DNA from: Kosmotogales bacterium | Lineage (GTDB): Bacteria; Thermotogota; Thermotogae; Petrotogales; Kosmotogaceae | Direction: 5' to 3' | Assembly: GCA_030156385.1 (NCBI GenBank) | Contig: JASGMR010000007.1 | Location: forward strand, 1-47,461 | DNA: 47,461 nt | Shown: positions 24,460 through 36,475 of the stretch, one piece after another | Position numbering within the stretch: position 1 is the first letter of the stretch | Layout of the letters: each line of letters starts with the position of its first letter | Program-made: the position numbers and the translations under genes | Notes under the pieces: model-generated | Database searches by the model: none | Told to the model about the DNA's origin: nothing | Seen by the model: only the letters and a program-made list of their open reading frames with translations

Positions 24460-25776
24460 CTAACTTTCGTAATGAACACTTTTTTTGCCGACTCTGAAAT
24501 TTATAAAAGTTAATAGAAGAATGATTAAAAACAACACATAGGCCGCTGCACTTGCAACTCCCATTCTCTGTTCGTTATAAAATTTTTCAAAAACATAATA
24601 AACGAGTGTCAATCCGCTTTTATTAACCGGACCTGGCAATCCGCTGTATAAAATGAATATTTGAGAAAAAACCTTGAACGAACTTATCATTGTTATTATT
24701 ATTATAAAAAATGTGGTGGGAGAGAGGAGTGGCCACGTTATATTTTTAAATTGCTGCCATCTGTTTGCTCCATCAACGGTTGCCGCTTCATAGTAAGATC
24801 TGTCAATACTCTGTAATCCCGCAAGGAATATTACCGAAGTATAACCTAAATGCTGCCAAACCGATACTATGGCGATCGTTGGAATAGTCCAGACTTCTTT
24901 TTTCAACCACGCTATTTTATCTACATTGATAAATGACAGGATATAATTAATCAAGCCAAAGGAGTCATTGAACATCCATTGCCAGACGAGGGATACGGCA
25001 ACTACGGAAGTGACAAATGGAATGAAATATGCTGTTCTGAAAAGTGATCTCAGTTTTATACTTGAATTTAATAAAAGTGCGATTATCAATGCCAATGATA
25101 TTTGAATCGGAACGGATAGTATAACATAATAAATGGTATTAAAAATCGCTTTCAAAAAATCCGAACTTTCTTTGGCTTTGAAAAAGAAATCAAAGAGATC
25201 ATAACTTTGAGGTACAAAAACTCTTGATAATAAAAGAAATAAAAAGACAAAAAAGAAAAAATTTATCCACGGTTTTTTTCTGAAAAAGGTGAAAATAATC
25301 TCTTTTTTGTTTTTTAATATGAAGAAGATGAAAAAGCCAATTATTATAACGGATATATAAAAATGCATGAGAGAATAGACCGGCATAATATTTCTCGTGA
25401 TAAAATAAAAAGCCAGTAGAACTAAAGAGATTGATAATCCCCAGTAAATTTTTCTCTCGTAATTTTCTTTTTTAGAGTTTATAAGGGAGTATATAATTGT
25501 AATGATAAAATAGGCTGCTAAAAAATAAACGAGAGTATTGATGAGGGCATAAAAAAAGTTTATATCTATTGGTGAAGATAATCTGAAAAGTTCCTTATAA
25601 TTATCAAATCCAATGAAGTATTTCTCTGTTGTGGTGTAATCCCATTTAAAAAAACTTAAAACAAATGAAAATGCTATAGGCCAGAAGACAAACATTCCCA
25701 GAATTATAAATGAAGGCAATAAAAATAAATATGCTTGAAAAGTTTCTTTCCAGTATTTTGAACCTCTCTTCTTCAT
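24460..25776 (-). CDS. ABC transporter permease, MalF type with extra membrane segments
   Basis: A 438-residue protein, about 130 longer than usual. The first helix and YFIGFDNYKELF loop are normal. Residues about 85-210 then hold some four additional hydrophobic stretches before the standard core (IFNTIYYVILSVPIQISLAL, EAA loop YEAATVDGANRWQQFKNITWPLL near 324). It pairs with the giant MalG-type permease downstream. ATG 25776 has GAGAGTG before it; an ATG 21 bases upstream lies within folP and lacks a site. The gene starts just after the folP stop, an unusual neighbour for a transporter. Confidence 0.82.
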   Translation of the reverse strand: MKKRGSKYWKETFQAYLFLLPSFIILGMFVFWPIAFSFVLSFFKWDYTTTEKYFIGFDNYKELFRLSSPIDINFFYALINTLVYFLAAYFIITIIYSLINSKKENYERKIYWGLSISLVLLAFYFITRNIMPVYSLMHFYISVIIIGFFIFFILKNKKEIIFTFFRKKPWINFFFFVFLFLLLSRVFVPQSYDLFDFFFKAKESSDFLKAIFNTIYYVILSVPIQISLALIIALLLNSSIKLRSLFRTAYFIPFVTSVVAVSLVWQWMFNDSFGLINYILSFINVDKIAWLKKEVWTIPTIAIVSVWQHLGYTSVIFLAGLQSIDRSYYEAATVDGANRWQQFKNITWPLLSPTTFFIIIITMISSFKVFSQIFILYSGLPGPVNKSGLTLVYYVFEKFYNEQRMGVASAAAYVLFLIILLLTFINFRVGKKSVHYES

Positions 25777-25780
25777 AATA

Positions 25781-26596
25781 TTATTCACTCTCTTCATATA
25801 GTTTTTTTAACACTTTAAAAAACCTATCATGTTCCTTAACATCGTGTACCCTTACAATATCGACTTTTTTTCTGAAACATAAATCTGAGACCGCCAGAGT
25901 ACCCTCTAATCTGTTTTCGGGTGGCTCATTAATTATAACATCCAAAAAACTTTTTCTTGAGGCCCCTATTAAAACTTTATATTTTTTTGAAGTCAGATAA
26001 CCGATATTTTTAAGTAGATTCATGTTATCGATGTACCTTTTTCCGAATCCAATTCCTGGATCTATTATTATCTTTTCTTCCGGTAATCCCAGTTTTTCCA
26101 GTCTAGTTGCTCCATCGATTAAAAAACCGTAAACTTCGGCACAGACATCTCTGTAAAAAGGTTCTTTCTGCATCGTCTTGGGTGTACCTTTCATATGCAT
26201 TAGGACTATATAAGGTTTGAATTTCAGTACCAGTTCCACCATTTCCGGATTTGTAAACCCGGAGATATCGTTTATCATTTCAACGCCGTTTTCCAGGCAA
26301 ATTCTCGCAGTTTCAGGATGATAAGTATCCACAGATATAAAAAAATTGTTTTTTTTCAATTCACGTATAACGAGTAAAATTCTATCGAGTTCTTCTTTCC
26401 AATGAACCGATCTGGAACCCGGTCTTGATGATTCTCCGCCTATATCTATAATCGAAGCCCCGTCGTTAATCATCTCTTTTGCTTTCATGATAGCATTCAA
26501 ATGATTTTTTAATCTGCTTTTTTCATAGAAAGAATCCGGGGTAATATTTAGAATACCCATAATACTGGGATAATTTAACACATCGAAAGTGAACAA
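25781..26596 (-). CDS. folP: Dihydropteroate synthase
   Basis: A 271-residue enzyme that joins p-aminobenzoate to the pterin diphosphate in folate synthesis. All family motifs are present: MGILNITPDSF at 13, DIGGESSRPGS near 52, ISVDTY near 91, MHMKGTP near 143, DPGIGFGK near 183, GASRKSFL near 212, and VRVHDVKEH near 248. The start is TTG 26596, one base after the pyrG stop, with weak GGGAA upstream. No other folate gene is nearby. Confidence 0.95.
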   Translation of the reverse strand: MFTFDVLNYPSIMGILNITPDSFYEKSRLKNHLNAIMKAKEMINDGASIIDIGGESSRPGSRSVHWKEELDRILLVIRELKKNNFFISVDTYHPETARICLENGVEMINDISGFTNPEMVELVLKFKPYIVLMHMKGTPKTMQKEPFYRDVCAEVYGFLIDGATRLEKLGLPEEKIIIDPGIGFGKRYIDNMNLLKNIGYLTSKKYKVLIGASRKSFLDVIINEPPENRLEGTLAVSDLCFRKKVDIVRVHDVKEHDRFFKVLKKLYEESE

Positions 26597-26597
26597 T

Positions 26598-28172
26598 TTA
26601 TTTATTCCCGGTTATTGTCTCAACTAGATTTTTAAACAATGGGTGTGGGTTACCAACTTGCGATTTAAATTCGGGATGGTATTGAATTCCCACATAAAAT
26701 AATTTCTCAGGTAATTCAACAGCTTCGACAAAATCTTCTTTTGCAGAAATAACCAGAGTATCTTCCTTTATATTATCCGGGAAGGAAAACATCTCTTTAA
26801 ATTTTTCGTAATTGACTTCGTATCTATGTCTGTGTCTTTCATATATTTCCCTTTTTCCATCATATATGTCCATCAATCTGGAACCCTTCATTATGATAGC
26901 TCTCTGAGAACCGAGTCTCATAGTCCCCCCCATCTTCAGAACTTTTTTCTGTTTTTCCATTATATCTATTACTGGAAATGATGTATTTTTATCGAATTCA
27001 ACGGAGTTGGCATCCTTCATTCCCAGAACATTTCTCGCGTATTCAATCACCATGACCTGCATTCCAAGACATATACCAAGAATAGGTATATCGTTTTTCC
27101 TCGCATAAGAACAGGCTTTTATTTTTCCTTCGATTCCCCTTTTACCAAAGCCGCCGGGAATAATGAGTCCATCATATTTCGATAGTAGATTTGAAACCTG
27201 TTCTTCAGTCATTTCTTCTAAATCTTCAGAATCAAGAACTTCCGGCCTTTTAACACCACACAGGGTCAGACTTTCAAGAATACTTTTGTAGGCATCATCC
27301 GTGCCCAAATATTTTCCAATCAGAGCAATTTTCACGTTTTTAAAAGAAGTTGGGTATTTCCAGTTGAATATTCCGGATAATTTCAAATTCAATTTTTTGG
27401 AAATTAAATTGTGTATTCCATTATTATGGAGCATTTCCGGAACGCTGTAAACATTATTCGAGTCCGGAAGGTTTATAACCATCTCATGTGGAACACCGCC
27501 AAACAGCGAAATTTTATCCATTACTTCCGAGTCAACTTCCTTTTCCGACCTGACGATGATCATATTGGGATGAATACCTATTCTTCTGAGTAACTGAACC
27601 GATTGCTGAGTTGGTTTTGTCTTGAATTCGTTTGTTACTCTTAGATATGGAACGTATGTGACATGGATAAAGAAAAAGTTGTCCAATCCCTCTTCCACCG
27701 TTAATTGCCTGACGGCCTCGAGAAATATTTCTCCTTCAATATCGCCGACAGTTCCTCCTATTTCGACCATTACAACATCCGCTTCGATTTTTCTTATTCT
27801 TTCTTTGATCTTATCCGTTACATGGGGAACTATCTGAACTGTGGCTCCTAAAAATTCCCCTTTTCTCTCACCATCGATAATAGTCCTGTAAATCTGGCCC
27901 GCAGTTACATTGTTTTCTCTTCCCATAGTCTTTCCAAGAAATCTTTCGTAATGACCAAGATCTAAATCAGCTTCATAACCGTCATCAGTGACATAGACTT
28001 CTCCATGCTGATTTGGATTCATAGTACCCGGATCGACATTCAGATAAGGATCTATTTTTAAAGAATTTATATTTATACCGTATTCTTTCAGAACTCTTCC
28101 CGTGGATGCAGAAACTATTCCCTTTCCTATACCACTCAAAACACCACCAGTAACAACAATATACTTTTTCAC
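26598..28172 (-). CDS. pyrG: CTP synthase
   Basis: A 524-residue two-domain enzyme that aminates UTP to CTP. The synthetase domain opens MKKYIVVTGGVLSGIGKGI and has the HYERF and GGTVGDIEG motifs. The glutamine amidotransferase domain carries GGFGKRGIEGK, the nucleophile in LGICLGMQ near 380, and QYHPEFKS near the end. Start GTG 28172, with GGTGAAATT upstream. Confidence 0.97.
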   Translation of the reverse strand: MKKYIVVTGGVLSGIGKGIVSASTGRVLKEYGININSLKIDPYLNVDPGTMNPNQHGEVYVTDDGYEADLDLGHYERFLGKTMGRENNVTAGQIYRTIIDGERKGEFLGATVQIVPHVTDKIKERIRKIEADVVMVEIGGTVGDIEGEIFLEAVRQLTVEEGLDNFFFIHVTYVPYLRVTNEFKTKPTQQSVQLLRRIGIHPNMIIVRSEKEVDSEVMDKISLFGGVPHEMVINLPDSNNVYSVPEMLHNNGIHNLISKKLNLKLSGIFNWKYPTSFKNVKIALIGKYLGTDDAYKSILESLTLCGVKRPEVLDSEDLEEMTEEQVSNLLSKYDGLIIPGGFGKRGIEGKIKACSYARKNDIPILGICLGMQVMVIEYARNVLGMKDANSVEFDKNTSFPVIDIMEKQKKVLKMGGTMRLGSQRAIIMKGSRLMDIYDGKREIYERHRHRYEVNYEKFKEMFSFPDNIKEDTLVISAKEDFVEAVELPEKLFYVGIQYHPEFKSQVGNPHPLFKNLVETITGNK

Positions 28173-28176
28173 AATT

Positions 28177-29037
28177 TCACCAACCCATTAAACTTTTTAT
28201 TTTAATTATCTCTTCTTTATGTTTTTCATCATCGCCGGGAGTTTCTAAAAGCCAGGGAACAGACCGGATTATTTTATTTCTCAAAAAAGGTTTGAATCCC
28301 TCATTCCTTTTGGCAATATTTCCATCTCCAAAACATTCATGTCTGTCTTTGCCCGCTCCCAGTGGAAATTTACTATCGTTGAGATGAATCATTTTTAATC
28401 TTTTTATTCCCAATTCTTTATCTATGATGTCCAGTAAATTCTCAACCGATTCATCGGTTGTAATATCATAATTTGAATCGAAACCGTGACAGGTATCATA
28501 AGTAATTCCCATTTTATTTTTAAAAGCAGTTCTATCAATTATATCCTTTAGCTCTTTGAAATTTACTCCGATATTAGTACCCTTCTTCGCAACATTCTCC
28601 AACAGAATTTCGATATTTTTATCATCTGTCTGATTGAAAACAAAATCTATAGCTTTGGCAATCTTATCGATCCCTTCCTCCAAAGTTGAATAAAGATAAC
28701 TTCCCGGATGGATATTGATATATTTTAAACCGAGTCTGGAGACGATATTAATTTGAGAGATCAGAGATTTTATTGATTTTTCCCTCACATCTTCTCTGGG
28801 ACTTGCAAGATTTACGAGATAGGAAGAATGAACAAGAACTTTGTCAAAACTTATATCTTCTTTTCTCATATTTTCTTTAAAGAGTTTGGATTCTTCCAGA
28901 TCCGGGAGCTTATTTTTCCAGATTCTCGGACTTTGAGGAAAAATCTGAAAAGTATTTGCATTAATCTTTCTTGTGTTGGAAGGGACTTCATGAAATCCCT
29001 TCGATATGGACATGTGAGCACCAATATAAACATTCAT
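28177..29037 (-). CDS. nfo: Endonuclease IV
   Basis: A 286-residue AP endonuclease with three zinc ions. It repairs abasic sites in DNA. Visible metal-site motifs are GAHMSISKG, VHSSYLVNLASP, NIHPGSY, LLENVAKKGTNIG, TCHGFDS, IHLNDSK and a late ETPGDDE. The start overlaps the lepA stop by one base (TAATG). Confidence 0.96.
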   Translation of the reverse strand: MNVYIGAHMSISKGFHEVPSNTRKINANTFQIFPQSPRIWKNKLPDLEESKLFKENMRKEDISFDKVLVHSSYLVNLASPREDVREKSIKSLISQINIVSRLGLKYINIHPGSYLYSTLEEGIDKIAKAIDFVFNQTDDKNIEILLENVAKKGTNIGVNFKELKDIIDRTAFKNKMGITYDTCHGFDSNYDITTDESVENLLDIIDKELGIKRLKMIHLNDSKFPLGAGKDRHECFGDGNIAKRNEGFKPFLRNKIIRSVPWLLETPGDDEKHKEEIIKIKSLMGW

Positions 29038-30848
29038 TACTTATCGGTATCCCCAATTTTTAAAAGAGCTAAAAAGGCATTCTGAGGAATCTCCACCTGG
29101 CCGATAGTTCTCATTCTTTTTTTCCCTTCCTTTTGTTTCTTAAGCAGCTTCATCTTCCTCGTGACATCTCCGCCGTAACATTTTGCTAAAACATCTTTTC
29201 TGAAAGCTTTTATAGTGCTTCTGGCAATAAATCTTCCATGGGCCTGGGCCTGTATGGGAATTTCAAATTGATGTTTGGGAATCAAATCTTTCAATTTATC
29301 GACCAATTGTTTCGAAACAGCATATTCTTTTTCTCTATGAACGATGAATGATAATGAATCGACTTTTTCATGGTTTATATAAATTGTGACTTTAACCATA
29401 TCCGATTTTTCATAACCAATAATTTCATAATCCATAGATGCATATCCTCTTGATATGGCTTTCATTTTATCAAAAAAGTCAAACATAATTTCCGCCAGCG
29501 GAGCCTTAAATTTCAAAACGACTCTGTTTTTTCCGGCATTTTCGACTTCTTTAAATTCTCCTCTTTTTTCAGAAGTGATAAAATTAATTAAGTTGCCCAT
29601 GTATTCTGAAGGAGTGATTATAGACAAATCTACAAAAGGTTCCATGATGTATTTAATATCAGCTTCTTCCGGAAAGTCCGCGGGATTATTTATTTCTACT
29701 TCATTGCCACCGACATTTATTTTGAATACTACATTCGGGGCAGTCAGAATACAGGCAATATCGTATTCTCTTTCCAGTCTCTCCTGAATTATTTCCATAT
29801 GCAAAACACCTAAAAACCCCATTCTGAAACCGAACCCAAGGGCAGGTGAATTTTCGGGAGTATACGTTATTGAAGCGTCATTCAATACAAGTTTTTCAAT
29901 CGCTTTTCTGAGCTCATCATAATATTCGGGCATTCCCGGAAAAATACCGGCATAGACCATAGGTTTAGCCTTTTTATATCCGGGTAAAGGAGTGTCAACA
30001 GGATCCGATGAGTTTGTTATTGTATCTCCAATATTTGCACTTGAAACATCCTTTATTCCGGCAACAATATAACCGACTTCCCCGGCATTCAATTCCTCAA
30101 CTTCAAATAATCCCGGATTGAAGATTCCAACCTCTAAAACTTCATAATCTTCTTTCGTACTCAGTAATCTGATTTTATCCCCGGCTTTTATTGAGCCGTC
30201 GAAGACTCTTGTATGTATGACAACCCCTTTGTATTTATTGTAAACCGCATCAAAGATCAGCGCTTTTAATTTTTTTTCTTTTTTCCCGCCGGGTGATGGA
30301 ACCTTTTTTATCACTTCTTCAAGAATTTCCACTACACCCTCTCCGGTTTTAGCGCTGGCATTAATACAATCATTTTCACCTAATCCCACTAAATCTTCTA
30401 TCTCACTTATTGTTTCTTCAATATTGGCGTTAGGCATATCGATCTTATTGATAACCGGAATTATTTCTAAATCATTCTCAATGGCAAGGTAAGTGTTGCT
30501 CACCGTTTGTGCTTCAACTCCCTGAGAAGCATCTACAAGCAAAATAGCTCCTTCGCATGCGGCAAGACTCCTCGAAACCTCATAACTAAAATCCACGTGT
30601 CCGGGAGTATCGATTATATTTATTTCATATTCCTTTTTATTTTTTGCGTGGTATAAGATCTTCAGAGGCTTTGCTTTAATCGTGATTCCTCTTTCTCTTT
30701 CTAAATCCATCTGATCCAAAAATTGCTCTTTCATTTTTCTTGATTCAACAGTATGAGTTATATCCAGTATTCTATCAACAAGAGTAGTTTTACCATGATC
30801 AATATGAGCAATGATTGATATATTTCTAATTAAATCATTGTCGTACAT
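29037..30848 (-). CDS. lepA: Elongation factor 4 (LepA)
   Basis: A 603-residue translation GTPase that helps ribosome biogenesis and back-translocation. G1 AHIDHGKTTL at 14, G2 RGITIKAK, G3 DTPGHVDF near 79, G4 NKID near 133, and the LepA-specific C-terminal domain with CYGGDVTRKMKLLKKQKEGK near 555. ATG 30848 follows GGGAGGTTTTT. Confidence 0.97.
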   Translation of the reverse strand: MYDNDLIRNISIIAHIDHGKTTLVDRILDITHTVESRKMKEQFLDQMDLERERGITIKAKPLKILYHAKNKKEYEINIIDTPGHVDFSYEVSRSLAACEGAILLVDASQGVEAQTVSNTYLAIENDLEIIPVINKIDMPNANIEETISEIEDLVGLGENDCINASAKTGEGVVEILEEVIKKVPSPGGKKEKKLKALIFDAVYNKYKGVVIHTRVFDGSIKAGDKIRLLSTKEDYEVLEVGIFNPGLFEVEELNAGEVGYIVAGIKDVSSANIGDTITNSSDPVDTPLPGYKKAKPMVYAGIFPGMPEYYDELRKAIEKLVLNDASITYTPENSPALGFGFRMGFLGVLHMEIIQERLEREYDIACILTAPNVVFKINVGGNEVEINNPADFPEEADIKYIMEPFVDLSIITPSEYMGNLINFITSEKRGEFKEVENAGKNRVVLKFKAPLAEIMFDFFDKMKAISRGYASMDYEIIGYEKSDMVKVTIYINHEKVDSLSFIVHREKEYAVSKQLVDKLKDLIPKHQFEIPIQAQAHGRFIARSTIKAFRKDVLAKCYGGDVTRKMKLLKKQKEGKKRMRTIGQVEIPQNAFLALLKIGDTDK

Positions 30849-30921
30849 AAAAACCTCCCAAATTCCATATTATTTTATCATGATGGCCTGGGAATGTCTT
30901 TTTTTATTTTTATTAATTTTT

Positions 30922-31794
30922 TTAAAGTTTTTTTATCAAATCTTTTAAGAAATTTGGTAAACAAAAAGCGGCCGAATGAATACGATCGTTATAATATTTG
31001 AAATCACTGTTGAATTTTTTGATCTTTTCTTTATCACTATCTTCAACGGGATCATATTCCTTTGATGCAATCGCATATGTTAAGAAACCAACCGGGTTGG
31101 GAGTGATGTGTCCGGTGTAGATCTGAGTTTTTGGGAACAGCATGGAAAGCCTTTTATATGTTATTGCCAGCCAACCCTTCCCATAAAACGGATCTTCAAT
31201 CTCAACCGAAAGAATTCCTCCATCATTTAATTTTTCTTTGCATGATTTATAAAAATTCTGAGTGAATAGATATCCGGATTGACTTATTATCGGAGAGGGA
31301 GCATCGATTATTATTACATCGAATCCCCTTGAGATCATTGACATGAAAGTGGTTCCCTTCTTATTTACTACAGTTGTTCTTGGATCTAAGAAATCTTTTT
31401 CAAATGGTTTAAAATATTTTTTCGTGGCATAAATTAAGTATGGATCCTCCTCACAGACGCTCACTTCTCTGACCTCAGGATGTTTTAAAATTTCATGTAA
31501 AACTGCCCCTGTGCCTCCACCGATTACACCGACTCTTTGTGGATTGGGATGAGTGAATAATGGAACATGGGTGAGCATTTCACTGTACATGTATCCCGAT
31601 TCTTCGGCATAAACTATTTTCCCGTCAAGAGCGATAACTCTTCCCAGGTCTGTTGTGTCAAAAACATCGATTCTTTGGAGATTGGTCTGTTTAGAATATA
31701 CGAGTTTGTCCATTTTAACTATAAAACCCGTTCTTCCTCCCGCCAAATATTCTATATATATCATATTATTTAAAATACTGAGTTCTTTATCCAC
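30922..31794 (-). CDS. Aminopropyltransferase (SpeE family), altered active site
   Basis: A 290-residue homologue of spermidine synthase, similar end to end to the Thermotoga enzyme (FDTTDLGRVIALDGKIVYAEE, EDPFYGKGWLAITYKRLS, C-terminal HSAAFCLPNF). Two family motifs differ. The usual GGGDGG is GGGTGA (near residue 92-97), and the usual DSTDP is DAPSP (near 165-169), so two conserved acidic positions that handle the amine acceptor are lost while the first Asp stays. It may use another amine, or have lost activity. No speD is near. It has its own promoter at 31820. Confidence 0.82.
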   Translation of the reverse strand: MDKELSILNNMIYIEYLAGGRTGFIVKMDKLVYSKQTNLQRIDVFDTTDLGRVIALDGKIVYAEESGYMYSEMLTHVPLFTHPNPQRVGVIGGGTGAVLHEILKHPEVREVSVCEEDPYLIYATKKYFKPFEKDFLDPRTTVVNKKGTTFMSMISRGFDVIIIDAPSPIISQSGYLFTQNFYKSCKEKLNDGGILSVEIEDPFYGKGWLAITYKRLSMLFPKTQIYTGHITPNPVGFLTYAIASKEYDPVEDSDKEKIKKFNSDFKYYNDRIHSAAFCLPNFLKDLIKKL

Positions 31795-31819
31795 TAAATC
31801 ACCTCCAAAAACAATGATA

Positions 31820-31828
31820 ATTATATCA
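31820..31828 (-). promoter_or_regulatory. Extended -10 promoter of the aminopropyltransferase gene
   Basis: TGATATAAT on the minus strand is an extended -10 (TGn then TATAAT). The start would be near 31813, only about 10 bp before the GGAGGTG ribosome site. No good -35 is seen. Confidence 0.5.
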
Positions 31829-31878
31829 AATTAAGCTTAAAAAACCCACAGAAAATAATGATATAAATATTTTTGTTA

Positions 31879-31935
31879 AACTCAATTCATTTGAGTTATT
31901 TATAACAATAATTATCGTTTGATTTGTAATCAAAC
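31879..31935. repeat. Two palindromes upstream of the aminopropyltransferase gene
   Basis: AACTCAA, 5-nt loop, TTGAGTT (31879-31897) and GTTTGATT, 3-nt loop, AATCAAAC (31917-31935). Both lie 50-115 bp upstream of the -10. They could be operators or small hairpins. The rest of 31936-32062 shows nothing recognisable. Confidence 0.4.
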
Positions 31936-32062
31936 AAATAAATCAAAACTATTATTACTTTATGCTCCAACTATATAATCAAAGCGGTAAACCATTTATT
32001 CTGGAAAGATGATTCTTTCAAAAACTTTTTATACTCTGGCAGGAAATTCATAAATACCCGAA

Positions 32063-32096
32063 TTAAAAAAGGAGACAGAAAAAATATTCTGTCTCC
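32063..32096 (-). terminator. Rho-independent terminator after the 30-residue gene
   Basis: On the minus strand: GGAGACAGAA, a 6-nt loop, TTCTGTCTCC, then TTTTTTAATT. A 10-bp perfect stem followed by six T gives a strong terminator. Confidence 0.9.
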
Positions 32097-32132
32097 TGTT
32101 AAGATGATGAGTCAGTAAACTCTTTTTCCGAC

Positions 32133-32225
32133 TTATTTATCATCTTTCTTATCCCTGAAACAAGTCTCCACTAGATAGAGATCTTTATCAGTCTGGGTAA
32201 TGAATCTTTTGCTTTCTTCTTTCAT
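32133..32225 (-). CDS. 30-residue small protein, own promoter and terminator
   Basis: ATG 32225 is preceded by a near-ideal AAAGGAGGGATAGAAT. It encodes MKEESKRFITQTDKDLYLVE followed by TCFRDKKDDK and stop TAA at 32133. The peptide is hydrophilic and highly charged with a single Cys; there is no membrane helix. An extended -10 lies 26 bp before the ribosome site and a strong terminator 37 bp after the stop, so it forms a one-gene unit of about 190 nt. I know no family. Possible roles include a small regulatory protein or a peptide precursor; neither is shown. A structured RNA is an alternative. Confidence 0.55.
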   Translation of the reverse strand: MKEESKRFITQTDKDLYLVETCFRDKKDDK

Positions 32226-32257
32226 ATTCTATCCCTCCTTTATTGGTGGATGGTATA

Positions 32258-32266
32258 TTTATAACA
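32258..32266 (-). promoter_or_regulatory. Extended -10 of the small-protein gene
   Basis: TGTTATAAA on the minus strand fits TGn followed by TATAAA. Start near 32251. Confidence 0.45.
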
Positions 32267-32427
32267 TAAAAACAGAGATGTTTTTTTGCAAATATGTAAA
32301 ATTTGGCATTCTCAAGTGATTAATGGTGTTTATATTTAATTTTTTTTCTTTTTCTTATTTATGCGCGTTTTTTTTCATGTGCTTTGCGGTATGCTTTTAT
32401 TCTTACTCGACTATTTGCATCGTTTTT

Positions 32428-32457
32428 ATATAAAAACGGACGCATTACTGCGCCCGT
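32428..32457 (-). terminator. Rho-independent terminator after nifJ
   Basis: On the minus strand: ACGGGCGCA, loop, TGCGTCCGT, then TTTTATATA. A 9-bp stem with one G-U pair, 23 bp after the nifJ stop. Confidence 0.8.
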
Positions 32458-32479
32458 AAATTTGTTTTATCAACACTAC

Positions 32480-36327
<3,848 letters not shown>

Positions 36328-36381
36328 TTAATGTAAACAATTAGTAAAATTGTTCGGTTAATTTATAAATGTTTACATTAA
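36328..36381. repeat. Long inverted repeat between nifJ and the small RNA candidate
   Basis: Perfect 12-bp arms, TTAATGTAAACA (36328-36339) and TGTTTACATTAA (36370-36381), with a 30-bp spacer. The right arm contains the TTTACA that may be the -35 of the small RNA. The arms could be paired operator half-sites controlling divergent transcription. Confidence 0.5.
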
Positions 36382-36408
36382 AATTAAATTATGATGTATA
36401 ATTAATAA

Positions 36409-36475
36409 TGTCGTTAAGATAACAGAGAACTTTTCACTAAAACTCCTTCTGCTCCCGCGCCAGCGGGAGTTTTTT
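36409..36475 (+). ncRNA. Candidate small RNA with anti-Shine-Dalgarno motif
   Basis: On the plus strand, TTTACA (36372-36377) and TATAAT (36397-36402, 19-bp spacer) could start an RNA near 36409. It would end at a strong terminator (CTCCCGC, 4-nt loop, GCGGGAG at 36452-36469, then six T). The T-run is only on the plus side, so this is not the end of a flanking minus-strand gene. The single-stranded part holds CTCCTT (36443-36448), the complement of ribosome-binding sites. Hfq is encoded in the window. RNA existence is predicted, not shown. Confidence 0.45.

Noticed and set aside
36452-36475. Hairpin as terminator of the amidase gene
   Set aside because: On the minus strand it is preceded by A and followed by CAGAAGG, with no U-run; the U-run is on the plus strand, so it should end a plus-strand transcript.
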